Source: Candidatus Bathycorpusculum fermentans (GTDB lineage: Archaea; Thermoproteota; Bathyarchaeia; Bathyarchaeales; Bathycorpusculaceae). Taken from it: a stretch of 5,870 nt of DNA. The notes beneath the pieces are model-generated. The model worked only from the letters and a program-made list of their open reading frames with translations, was not told the DNA's origin and did not search any database. Each line of letters starts with the position of its first letter. Positions within the stretch are counted from its first letter, which is position 1. The stretch spans positions 1-5,870 of the forward strand of contig WRGM01000078.1 in NCBI GenBank assembly GCA_009787175.1. Reading direction: 5' to 3'. Below, piece by piece: positions 1-5,703 of this stretch. Made by a program: the position numbers and the translations under genes.

Positions 1-58
1 ATCCAAACTACCCAACAACATGACCTAAACACTCTTTACGTAAAATAAACACACCAAA

Positions 59-580
59 CTATTTATAAATACCGAGGAGGTCTATTATAGATGTTGTTAA
101 ATTATCCGTTTTTGTTAGTGTTTGAATGTCTACACCGTTGTCAAGCATATTTCCTCCTGGCTCATCAAGGAAGTATATTCCAATAAACTGCTCTCCCCAT
201 CTCGCTTTGGCTTCAAGAGTTATATTCTTTATCAAATATCCACTTATGCTTCTTGTGTTGCCAAAAATTGCATAGTTTAGATTTGCGGCACATGCATAAT
301 CGCCTATCTCGTTTATAGCTGCTGTGTCATTTGCTAGTGATCCTGATTGTAGAGTGAAGAGGTTTGTGTAGTTTTTTACTTTGTCTATGAGTTCTTTTGC
401 TTCTTGGACGGAGCTGCCACAGTAGGTAACTCCAACGTAGAATGGTTTCTGTGACTGTTCTTCTTCTTGTTTGGTTTGTTCTTCTTTTTGCTTGTTAAGT
501 ATTATGTAGCTTGTGGCTGCTATTGTGCTGATTATTAGTATTGCTATTATAATTGTTACGAGTAGTTTTAGTTGTTTCAC
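59..580 (-). CDS. membrane-anchored extracytoplasmic protein, possibly C-terminally truncated
   Basis: This is a 173-aa protein of unknown function. Residues about 4-28 form one hydrophobic segment after a short Lys-containing start (MKQLKLLVTIIIAIL), so it is an uncleaved signal anchor or signal peptide. A charged Lys/Gln/Glu-rich linker follows (about 29-46). The outer part begins FYVGVTYCGSS and includes AKELIDKVKNYTN and GIYFLDEPGG, with several N-X-S/T sequons. I associate this pattern with an unnamed protein group in Bathyarchaeia whose members I recall as longer past the DEPGG motif; this is memory and unverified. If right, this copy stops early. I chose the GTG at 580 because AAAGGTG lies 6 nt before it; the GTG at 589 overlaps that site. 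The gene stands alone, 117 bp after the 86-aa gene, with its own weak candidate promoter. Confidence 0.7.
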   Translation of the reverse strand: MKQLKLLVTIIIAILIISTIAATSYIILNKQKEEQTKQEEEQSQKPFYVGVTYCGSSVQEAKELIDKVKNYTNLFTLQSGSLANDTAAINEIGDYACAANLNYAIFGNTRSISGYLIKNITLEAKARWGEQFIGIYFLDEPGGNMLDNGVDIQTLTKTDNLTTSIIDLLGIYK

Positions 581-586
581 TAGGCA

Positions 587-593
587 CACCTTT
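587..593 (-). promoter_or_regulatory. Shine-Dalgarno site deciding the start of the 59-580 gene
   Basis: AAAGGTG on the minus strand is followed by a 6-nt spacer and then GTG at 580. An in-frame GTG at 589 overlaps this motif and would have no ribosome-binding site of its own, so 580 is the better start. Confidence 0.6.
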
Positions 594-611
594 ATGTGCT
601 TACATTTCTGT

Positions 612-621
612 GGGGGGGGGG
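612..621. repeat. G10 homopolymer (C10 on the coding strand)
   Basis: Ten consecutive G on the + strand, which are C10 on the strand of the downstream gene. The tract is the only such G/C run in an otherwise AT-rich window. It ends 31 nt before the GTG at 580, between a TATA-like element (622-631) and the Shine-Dalgarno site (587-593). Slippage here would change promoter-to-start spacing or leader length. An assembly error in tract length is also possible. Confidence 0.9.
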
Positions 622-631
622 ATTAATAGTT
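622..631 (-). promoter_or_regulatory. candidate TATA box for the 59-580 gene
   Basis: On the minus strand AACTATTAAT directly precedes the C10 tract. A start about 25 nt downstream would fall near position 602, giving a leader of roughly 20 nt that contains the AAAGGTG site. The match to an archaeal TATA box is weak. Confidence 0.3.
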
Positions 632-670
632 TTTCCCAAATCTTACTTTCTTGTGAGAAAATGAATATTT

Positions 671-690
671 CCTGTTTTAGCCTAAACGGG
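671..690. terminator. inverted repeat downstream of the 86-aa gene, possible terminator
   Basis: CCTGTTT (671-677) and AAACGGG (684-690) are inverted with a 6-base loop. On the minus strand the stem has one C/A mismatch; on the plus strand the same pair is a U-G wobble. It lies 7 nt after the stop codon of the 698-958 gene. The minus strand then runs into an AU-rich stretch with a T4 run. Archaeal termination relies mainly on U tracts, so the role is uncertain. Confidence 0.35.
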
Positions 691-697
691 GTTGTGT

Positions 698-958
698 TTA
701 GTATTTTTTGCCTTGTGTTAATTTTTCAAGTATAACTTTTACGTCTGCGTCGTTGTCGGCTAAAATGTTTACCCATAGTTCAAATTCTGTTTTTGATATT
801 TCTTTTTGTAAATTGCCCTGTATGTCTGCAGAGAAGTATTTGGCTCCATTTTCGGGGGAAGATAATAGTTTTACATAAAATACGCGGTCGCCATCTAGTA
901 TAATTTTTGAGGAATAGCCTTCCTTTTCAGCTGTGACATAATCAATTTCATACGTCAT
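698..958 (-). CDS. small soluble protein of unknown function (86 aa)
   Basis: I do not recognise this 86-residue protein. It has no signal peptide, membrane segment or cysteine, so it is probably cytoplasmic. The N-terminal half alternates hydrophobic and polar residues (MTYEIDYVTAEKEGYSSK, then a stretch around RVFYVKLL), suggesting beta strands. The C-terminal part (about 54-82) is rich in Glu, Asp, Leu and Val and looks helical. It is a real gene rather than a chance frame because the ATG at 958 is preceded by AAAGG with a 7-nt spacer, and the composition is protein-like throughout. It lies 133 bp downstream of the Kelch gene on the same strand, with a candidate TATA box in the gap, so it may be transcribed alone. 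Nothing visible suggests a function. Confidence 0.65.
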   Translation of the reverse strand: MTYEIDYVTAEKEGYSSKIILDGDRVFYVKLLSSPENGAKYFSADIQGNLQKEISKTEFELWVNILADNDADVKVILEKLTQGKKY

Positions 959-1010
959 AATAACGCCTTTAAAAACAGTTTCTTTAAATTTACTTAAACC
1001 TTGCTCTAAG

Positions 1011-1022
1011 TTAATAAATAAA
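1011..1022 (-). promoter_or_regulatory. candidate TATA box for the 86-aa gene
   Basis: The minus strand reads TTTATTTATTAA here. A start about 25 nt downstream (near 991) would give a leader of about 33 nt containing the AAAGG at 966-970. A second AT-rich element at 982-991 is possible, but would leave almost no leader upstream of that site. Confidence 0.3.
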
Positions 1023-1074
1023 TTATTACTGCTCTTATTTGCTGTTTGTATTTTTGATATGTCTGCAGAAGTAC

Positions 1075-1088
1075 ATGTTAGTTAACAT
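1075..1088. repeat. short palindrome after the Kelch gene stop
   Basis: ATGTTA (1075-1080), a GT spacer, then TAACAT (1083-1088) form a perfect inverted repeat with 6-bp arms. It lies 3 nt past the TAG stop of the Kelch gene. A 2-nt loop is too tight for a good RNA hairpin, so if it functions it would more likely be a DNA site. It could be chance in AT-rich sequence. Confidence 0.35.
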
Positions 1089-1091
1089 CAT

Positions 1092-2717
1092 CTAGGGTAG
1101 TTCTATTTTTTTATTGTCTTTTTTTACTTTTTTAAGTATGATAAGATATATCGATGCAATAATGATTATTATTGATGTAATAAGTGTTGTAACTTCAAAA
1201 ATGGGAAATGTTGCTATAGTAAATGTAACTTCTTTTGATGAGCCTTCGTTTCCAAGCTCGTCTATGGCGTGAACTATGATTGAATGATTTCCTTTAGATA
1301 GTGCAGGTAACGTGGCGTTGCCTGTAATTGGTATTTCAATTTGACCATCTAGATTGTAGGCTAAATATGAAACGGGTTTGTTAACTACAAAAGTTAAGAC
1401 GATATCTGCCGTGTTATATGTCTGCTCAAGAGGTATTAATATGGTAATTATTGGTGCTGCATTATCAATAGTAAAATGTACCGGTTGAGAGGCTCCCATG
1501 TTGCCTAAAGTGTCGTTGGCAAAAATTACTATAACATGCGGGCCATCCGCTATATCTGTAACTTCCATAAACCCTGTTAACGTTCTATTAGTACTGTTAT
1601 CTAAAGAAAAGCCTGCCCAAGATACCGCTTTGTTAACTTCATATTCAATCTGTAAACTTTTATATGCACTACTATTTTCTGGACTTAAAACCGTTATAGT
1701 CGGCGGAATTTTTCCATATCCATATGGTTTAAACTCTTCATTAAGATTTAACCCATTTGCCCCATTAAAGCCTCCTATGGTATAAATAACGTCATTTACA
1801 ACAGCTAAACCAAAATAGGCTCTAGCGGACGACATTTTTGCGCCCTCACTCCAAGAATCCTCCTCAACGTTATAAATCCGCGTTTTATCACTAAATGTGC
1901 CCGTAGAATAGCCGCCGATATAGTAAATCCTCGCCGGTGCCATAACTCCTGAGGTTGCAACTGCTGAGCCATAGCTATCTGGTGCATTTAAGGAGCTGCC
2001 ATTTATCCATACACCTGTTTTTGTGTCATAAATCTGCAAGGTGTCAACTGATGAGTCAACTCCAGAAACAGATTGTCTTGTACCACCTATAATATAAATT
2101 TTTAAATCTACAACTGTAGAGGCATATCCTTGAACTGACATAGGTATAGACGTGTTTGTGGACCAAGTATCCGATTTGATATCATATACCTGATTAACAT
2201 TTGTTTGACCCAGATTACGTGCACCGCTTGAATACGTTTTACCTCCAATAAGATAAATTTTATCATCAACAACATTTGCCGACAAATCCGCTCTTGGTGT
2301 AGGCATAGAGGTTATAGTTTTCCATGTATCACTAATAGTGTCATAAACTTCCATATTACCTGTAAAACTTTCCCCAACAGAGCCTCCAATAACATAAATT
2401 TTACTCTCATGAACTGCAATTGCAAATCCTGCCCGAGCAGTCGGCATAGCCGTTTTCGTACTCCACCTATTTGCTATGGGGTCATACATTTCATTTACCG
2501 AAAGTTCTCCATTATCACTTAAACCGCCTATTGCATAAATTTTACCTGACACAACAGCTAAACCTAAACCATAACGGCTTGTAGGCATATTAGCCAATTT
2601 AGTCCATGAATTTGCTGCGTCTGCATCTGCAACTTGTAAAACATAAAAAGACGGTATAACTGTCAAAACTATAAAAGCACCAAGCAGCAACGCAAGGGCC
2701 TGTAAATGTTTACTCAT
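1092..2717 (-). CDS. exported Kelch-repeat / Ig-like protein with C-terminal membrane anchor
   Basis: This 541-aa protein appears displayed on the cell surface. Residues 5-29 form a signal peptide or anchor. From residue 38 to about 332 there are six Kelch repeats, each beginning W[ST]xxxxMP or a variant and ending IYxIGG: five follow the pattern closely, while the fifth (ending RIYYIGG) carries an insertion. Six repeats fit a six-bladed beta-propeller. Two Ig-like domains follow, about 338-419 (opening PPTITVLSP) and 420-503 (opening APIITILIP); both end with HxIxVxAxDxxGN-type strands. Residues about 511-529 are transmembrane, with a Lys-rich cytoplasmic tail, so the propeller would face outward. 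Many N-X-S/T sequons suggest glycosylation. Such modules usually bind ligands or other proteins; no catalytic residues are evident and the ligand is unknown. The ATG at 2717 follows a GGGG motif with a 7-nt spacer. The gene appears to be its own transcription unit. Confidence 0.92.
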   Translation of the reverse strand: MSKHLQALALLLGAFIVLTVIPSFYVLQVADADAANSWTKLANMPTSRYGLGLAVVSGKIYAIGGLSDNGELSVNEMYDPIANRWSTKTAMPTARAGFAIAVHESKIYVIGGSVGESFTGNMEVYDTISDTWKTITSMPTPRADLSANVVDDKIYLIGGKTYSSGARNLGQTNVNQVYDIKSDTWSTNTSIPMSVQGYASTVVDLKIYIIGGTRQSVSGVDSSVDTLQIYDTKTGVWINGSSLNAPDSYGSAVATSGVMAPARIYYIGGYSTGTFSDKTRIYNVEEDSWSEGAKMSSARAYFGLAVVNDVIYTIGGFNGANGLNLNEEFKPYGYGKIPPTITVLSPENSSAYKSLQIEYEVNKAVSWAGFSLDNSTNRTLTGFMEVTDIADGPHVIVIFANDTLGNMGASQPVHFTIDNAAPIITILIPLEQTYNTADIVLTFVVNKPVSYLAYNLDGQIEIPITGNATLPALSKGNHSIIVHAIDELGNEGSSKEVTFTIATFPIFEVTTLITSIIIIIASIYLIILKKVKKDNKKIELP

Positions 2718-2761
2718 ACTCTAACCCCAATGTTCTGTTAATAACTATATAGTGTTATCTT

Positions 2762-2771
2762 CTTTATATTA
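2762..2771 (-). promoter_or_regulatory. candidate TATA box for the Kelch gene
   Basis: The minus strand reads TAATATAAAG. A start about 25 nt downstream (near 2740) would leave a leader of about 22 nt carrying GGGG at 2725-2728 before the ATG at 2717. An alternative box, the palindrome ACTATATAGT at 2744-2753, would give an almost leaderless transcript. Confidence 0.4.
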
Positions 2772-2784
2772 GTTAAAGTAGCTG

Positions 2785-2822
2785 AAAAAATTTACTATAA
2801 AAAATTTGAGATTAATGAAAAA
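2785..2822 (-). terminator. U-rich termination region after the ABC operon
   Basis: On the minus strand three T tracts (T5 at 2818-2822, T6 at 2799-2804, T6 at 2785-2790) follow the permease stop within 55 nt. Serial U tracts without a stem are typical of archaeal termination. The region also borders the promoter of the Kelch gene. Confidence 0.5.
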
Positions 2823-2839
2823 GTGTTGTTTTACATTTT

Positions 2840-4126
2840 TTAGCTTGTGTCCTCTGGTTTTTTCTTCGAGTTTTTCTTAAACATTAGCTTAGCTGTGAGG
2901 ATTTTTTCCGTTGAGAACAGTTTTGATGCAACGTACATTATGACAACGGTAAATATTGAAACATATAAAATGCCTAAGGCAACAGTGGTATAGTCTCCCA
3001 TTACTACAGCTTTAGAGGCAATTATTGGGTGACTGTATGGAATAGCATATAGTACCGTCTTAATTGCTGCTGGTAAGCTGTTAATGTCAAGATACATTAA
3101 TGCCATTGAAGGGATGAAAATTAGCGGGTAAATGTTACCTACTAAGGCTTGTGCGCCACGGACATTTTCTGAAAACGTAGATAAAACAACTGCTAATGCT
3201 AAAGCAGATAGTAAGGTAACAAATAGGGATATGCCTAGCATTATGTAGCCAAAAGTTGACGGTACTAAGCCTAAGGTTACTAAGTCTACATTTACTGCGC
3301 TGGGTATGCCCATAGAAATTGAGCCAATCATGTATGAGTAACCTATAAGAACAGTTATCGTTGCAATTCCTGATATAATTACAGTACTTGCAACTTTACC
3401 CATTAAAATTGCAAACCTATCAACGGGAACAGTTAACAGTGTCTCCAAAGTCTTCTCTTCCTTCTCCATAGCTACACTAGTAGCAGCTATTTGCATAGCA
3501 TATGTAATCATTATCATAACCGTTACAGGCAAGGCAAGCGATTGCGACATCATTAATGTAGATAACGTAGCAGGATCTACACCCTCTTGTACCTGATCTT
3601 TAATAATAGTCGTCTGCGTCGCAAAAACCGCGTCAGGAGCTATAGCCCTATTAAACGCATTCACATAAACCGTTAAAACAGAGCTCCCTAAATCACTAAA
3701 AATACCTCCATTCTGAAAAACACCATAAATATTAACACATGCCACAATGTCATATTCACCCTTAACATGCCGCGTCATGTTCTGGCTAAAACCAGCAGGA
3801 ATTTCTATAAACTGCGAACTATTATACTCCGCAAGCAACTTTTGGTCAATTACCTGCTGAGCAGATATACCATTCAACGTTTGAACATTCATAGATGAAT
3901 TAAGATAAGTAATAAAAGTCTGACTCCACTCTTCATTATCATTATTAACAACAAGAACAGATGCACCCTGCGTTTGACTCTCTACACTATCAAACGCATA
4001 ACCCATAACAAAACCCATAACTGGAAATATTACAAGAGGAACTATTATCATACCAACAAGAATTTTCGGATCACGTATGAGCTCTTTTAACTCTTTTAAA
4101 AGTATAGTCGTAAACCCTTTAAGCAT
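2840..4126 (-). CDS. ABC-2 type transporter permease, NatB-like
   Basis: This 428-aa protein is the membrane subunit of an ABC exporter in the ABC-2/NatB family. After an N-terminal amphipathic stretch with KELKELIRDP, it has TM1 (about 22-45), then a large extracytoplasmic domain (about 46-196) with N-X-S/T sequons, and further membrane segments at about 197-219, 245-268, 283-316, 326-346 and 380-404. The cytoplasmic loop EKEEKTLETLLTVPV (221-235) after TM2 is the conserved element of this family that contacts the ATPase. IPYSHP (362-367) is also typical. The tail is Lys-rich. The gene overlaps the end of the ATPase gene by 8 nt, and AAGGTGG lies 6 nt before its ATG, so the two are co-translated. 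Relatives are described as exporters of Na+, drugs or peptides; the substrate cannot be told here. Confidence 0.92.
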   Translation of the reverse strand: MLKGFTTILLKELKELIRDPKILVGMIIVPLVIFPVMGFVMGYAFDSVESQTQGASVLVVNNDNEEWSQTFITYLNSSMNVQTLNGISAQQVIDQKLLAEYNSSQFIEIPAGFSQNMTRHVKGEYDIVACVNIYGVFQNGGIFSDLGSSVLTVYVNAFNRAIAPDAVFATQTTIIKDQVQEGVDPATLSTLMMSQSLALPVTVMIMITYAMQIAATSVAMEKEEKTLETLLTVPVDRFAILMGKVASTVIISGIATITVLIGYSYMIGSISMGIPSAVNVDLVTLGLVPSTFGYIMLGISLFVTLLSALALAVVLSTFSENVRGAQALVGNIYPLIFIPSMALMYLDINSLPAAIKTVLYAIPYSHPIIASKAVVMGDYTTVALGILYVSIFTVVIMYVASKLFSTEKILTAKLMFKKNSKKKPEDTS

Positions 4127-4850
4127 AACCTACCACCTTAGCAAAGACCTCTTCCAAATTTTCACTCTCAAACTTAGCCTTAAGATCCCTAGGCTTACCC
4201 TCAATCGCAATTTTACCCTTATTTACAAACGAAACACGATCACAGAGATACTCTACCTCAAGCATATTATGACTACTCAAAATCACCGTTATACCATAAT
4301 CCTTAACATACCGCTTAATAATCTCCCTAACACGATACGCATTTAAAACATCAAGACCACTCGCAGGCTCATCAAGAACAGCAAGCCTAGGATGAGTCAT
4401 TAAAGCACGCGCAATTAGCAAACGACGCTTCATACCCTTACTATACGTCTTAGCCTTATCCCCAAGACGACTACCCAAACCACTAAGCTCAGCCGCCTCA
4501 TTTACCATATCCTTAACATCACGGTCCTCCTTAGGATTACACCTAGCCATAAAATTAAGATACTCATAACCAGTCAAATTAGGATAAGCACCCGACTCTT
4601 CAGGCAAATAACTTAGAATCTTCCTAACCTCAGCCGCCCTGGAAACAACATCCAACCCAAAAATATCCAACTTACCAGACGAAGGCAAAATAAGCGTACA
4701 AATCATACGTAAAGTCGTAGTCTTACCCGCACCATTCGGACCAATTAAACCATAAATCTCCCCAGAATTAACAGTAAAACCCAAACCATCCAAAGCCCTA
4801 ACATTACCAAACTGCTTAACCAACGCCTCAGCATCAACAGCAAGAACCAA
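4119..4850 (-). CDS. ABC transporter ATP-binding protein, NatA-like
   Basis: This 243-aa ATPase should drive the overlapping NatB-like permease. Visible motifs are Walker A GPNGAGKTT (37-45), a Q-loop region YLPEES (81-86) with Glu where many ABC proteins have Gln, signature YSKGM (136-140) in place of LSGGQ, Walker B LAVLDEP with catalytic E161, D-loop SGLD (164-167), and switch His194 in ILSSH. The Glu Q-loop and YSKGM signature are known variants of this subfamily, not defects. I start it at the TTG at 4850 (MVLAVDAEAL): GGTG at 4858-4861 lies 7 nt upstream, and a TATA box at 4885-4892 predicts a transcript starting near 4864. The longer in-frame start (TTG at 4886) would overlap that TATA box and add a Cys/Phe-rich extension unlike the family. 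The gene is first in the operon and 63 bp from the IS end. Confidence 0.94.
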   Translation of the reverse strand: MVLAVDAEALVKQFGNVRALDGLGFTVNSGEIYGLIGPNGAGKTTTLRMICTLILPSSGKLDIFGLDVVSRAAEVRKILSYLPEESGAYPNLTGYEYLNFMARCNPKEDRDVKDMVNEAAELSGLGSRLGDKAKTYSKGMKRRLLIARALMTHPRLAVLDEPASGLDVLNAYRVREIIKRYVKDYGITVILSSHNMLEVEYLCDRVSFVNKGKIAIEGKPRDLKAKFESENLEEVFAKVVGYA

Positions 4851-4857
4851 ACACAAA

Positions 4858-4862
4858 CACCT
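4858..4862 (-). promoter_or_regulatory. Shine-Dalgarno site deciding the ATPase start
   Basis: AGGTG on the minus strand is followed by a 7-nt spacer and TTG at 4850. No other in-frame start nearby has comparable spacing, so it supports the 243-aa ATPase over the longer version. Confidence 0.65.
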
Positions 4863-4884
4863 AACAAAAAAACTACTATGGCAC

Positions 4885-4892
4885 AATATAAA
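4885..4892 (-). promoter_or_regulatory. TATA box of the ABC transporter operon
   Basis: TTTATATT on the minus strand is the best archaeal TATA match near the operon. A start about 25 nt downstream would be near 4864, just before the AGGTG site and the TTG at 4850. It lies outside the IS, whose end at 4914 is only 22 bp upstream, so the core promoter is intact but any more distal operator has been separated from it. Confidence 0.55.
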
Positions 4893-4913
4893 CTAATCTA
4901 CACTTAAAATGTC

Positions 4914-4935
4914 GGTCATGCCTCAAAATAGTTTA
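4914..4935 (+). repeat. IS1-family terminal inverted repeat, transposase-distal end
   Basis: It pairs with 5682-5703 in inverted orientation at 20 of 22 positions: blocks GGTCATG, CTCAAA and TAGTTTA are identical, separated by two single mismatches. Similarity continues outward for 7 bp (AAAT and one further T shared). The InsB stop codon (4923-4925) lies within it. Confidence 0.9.
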
Positions 4936-5342
4936 GTTTCAAATTCTGGTACGTTTATGAGCAAACTAAAGAGAGTTGTGTGCATATCCCAAGATTTAGA
5001 ATAACAAATTGTCTTACGAGCCAACCGTTTAAGCCGGGTGCGAAAAGTCAAATGTTTACGCTCAATACGTTGCGTATTACGTTTACCCGTACGTAAAATA
5101 TTGCTTGGTATAGCATCATGATAGGCAAAATTATCATCCGAGAACACCATTTCTATTTCAACATTTAACTTTGAAAGCAAAGTCAAGAGCTTTTGCAATA
5201 TCTCATACTCTCTTGCACCAAAGACATATGCGATAATTTCGCCCGTATCCTGATTTATAGCGTGCCACAGCCAGCAAGGTGTTCTCTTGCACGTGACTCT
5301 GCTCCACATTTCATCCATTTCAAGACGAGTTTTAAGGGGCAC
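4923..5342 (-). CDS. insB: IS1-family transposase, InsB-like DDE catalytic part
   Basis: The 139-aa frame is the catalytic half of an IS1 transposase, which cuts and joins DNA at the IS ends. The DDE residues are D10 in EMDEMW, D69 in VFSDDNFAY and E94 in TQRIERKHL. Family features RWLW-like CWLWHA, IIAYVFG and YSKSWDMH follow the IS1 order through the C terminus, and the length suits the C-terminal half of InsAB'. The frame is open back to 5369, reading NPKYKNLTVPLKTR before EMDEMW, which looks like the natural linker. The GTG at 5342 has no ribosome-binding site, so separate translation is unlikely; it is expected to be made as a fusion with the upstream frame. That fusion needs a +1 shift here, unlike the -1 shift of IS1, so this copy may instead be broken by a one-base insertion. 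Confidence 0.88.
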   Translation of the reverse strand: MPLKTRLEMDEMWSRVTCKRTPCWLWHAINQDTGEIIAYVFGAREYEILQKLLTLLSKLNVEIEMVFSDDNFAYHDAIPSNILRTGKRNTQRIERKHLTFRTRLKRLARKTICYSKSWDMHTTLFSLLINVPEFETKLF

Positions 5343-5364
5343 AGTGAGGTTTTTGTATTTTGGA

Positions 5365-5643
5365 TTAAGTTAGTTTGGACTTTTTCTGTTTTTTTAAAAC
5401 TGACATGACAGTGTTTTGACTAACGCCCAGTACGCGTGAAATATCGCGTATGCCGCTGCCGTTTAGAGACATTTTTATTATCATCTGTTTTGTTTGGGGT
5501 GTGGCTCCACTGTTTTTGTATGTGGTTTGGAAGGTTTTTCCACATGAGTTACATTTGCATCGCGGAGCCCCATTTAGCTGCTTACCCATTTTTACCACAG
5601 CTTCACTCCTACAATGTATACATCTTACCGATACTTTTACCAC
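5365..5643 (-). CDS. insA: IS1-family InsA-like zinc-ribbon/HTH DNA-binding part
   Basis: This 92-aa frame is the DNA-binding half of the IS1 transposase. Residues 8-34 form a zinc ribbon (C8-x2-C11 and C31-x2-C34, with an extra C29), and about 52-85 a helix-turn-helix including IRDISRVLGVSQNTV. InsA of IS1 has the same layout and about 91 residues; alone it binds the IS ends and represses. The GTG at 5643 is the only usable start, since a TGA lies in frame 9 nt upstream, although its ribosome-binding site is weak. A TATA-like box lies in the adjacent terminal repeat. Near the 3' end, TTA AAA AAA C (5388-5397) resembles the A6C slippery site of IS1, but a -1 shift there enters a frame that ends after 44 codons without reaching the DDE part. 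Confidence 0.88.
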   Translation of the reverse strand: MVKVSVRCIHCRSEAVVKMGKQLNGAPRCKCNSCGKTFQTTYKNSGATPQTKQMIIKMSLNGSGIRDISRVLGVSQNTVMSVLKKQKKSKLT

Positions 5644-5677
5644 AACTAATCATCAGTAAAATAACAAGGACATTTCA

Positions 5678-5686
5678 CTTATAAAC
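5678..5686 (-). promoter_or_regulatory. candidate TATA box of the IS transposase
   Basis: GTTTATAAG on the minus strand spans the inner edge of the terminal repeat. A start about 25 nt downstream (near 5657) leaves a short leader before the GTG at 5643. Transcription from here runs toward the ABC operon. Confidence 0.45.
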
Positions 5687-5703
5687 TAGTTTGAGTCATG
5701 ACC
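5682..5703 (-). repeat. IS1-family terminal inverted repeat, transposase-proximal end
   Basis: This is the partner of 4914-4935 and matches 20 of 22 positions when read on the minus strand. Its inner edge carries the transposase TATA-like box. Confidence 0.9.

Larger units (their letters stand above)
4914..5703 (-). mobile_element. IS1-family insertion sequence (about 790 bp)
   Basis: The element is bounded by 22-bp terminal inverted repeats and holds two minus-strand frames, InsA-like then InsB-like, as in IS1 (768 bp). Size, gene order, zinc-ribbon/HTH plus DDE content and an InsB stop lying inside the terminal repeat all fit the family. The 8 bp on either side (4906-4913 and 5704-5711) do not match, so no target-site duplication is visible. 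The insertion may be old or have recombined. Both frames carry many intact motifs, so loss of activity, if any, is recent. Confidence 0.9.

Noticed and set aside
553..735. Plus-strand frame covering the G10 tract
   Set aside because: It spans the intergenic region and the ends of both minus-strand genes, has no ribosome-binding site, and has low-complexity hydrophobic content.
1498..1987. Open frames inside the Kelch gene (plus strand 1498-1785, minus strand 1805-1987)
   Set aside because: They lie wholly within the well-supported Kelch/Ig-like coding frame and have no protein-like motifs or ribosome-binding sites.
2744..2753. Palindrome ACTATATAGT as an operator for the Kelch gene
   Set aside because: It is a 10-bp AT-rich palindrome that also looks like a TATA box; there is no second copy or other sign of a regulator site.
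4077..4346. Plus-strand frame across the ATPase/permease junction
   Set aside because: It is antisense to two genes with clear ABC motifs, and its composition reflects the reverse complement of those genes.
4119..4850. ABC ATPase as degenerate because of the Glu in the Q-loop and a YSKGM signature
   Set aside because: These are known variants in the NatA-type subfamily, and Walker A, Walker B, D-loop and switch His are all intact.
5193..5684. Plus-strand frames across the IS
   Set aside because: They are antisense to the InsA and InsB frames, which carry the zinc-ribbon, HTH and DDE motifs.
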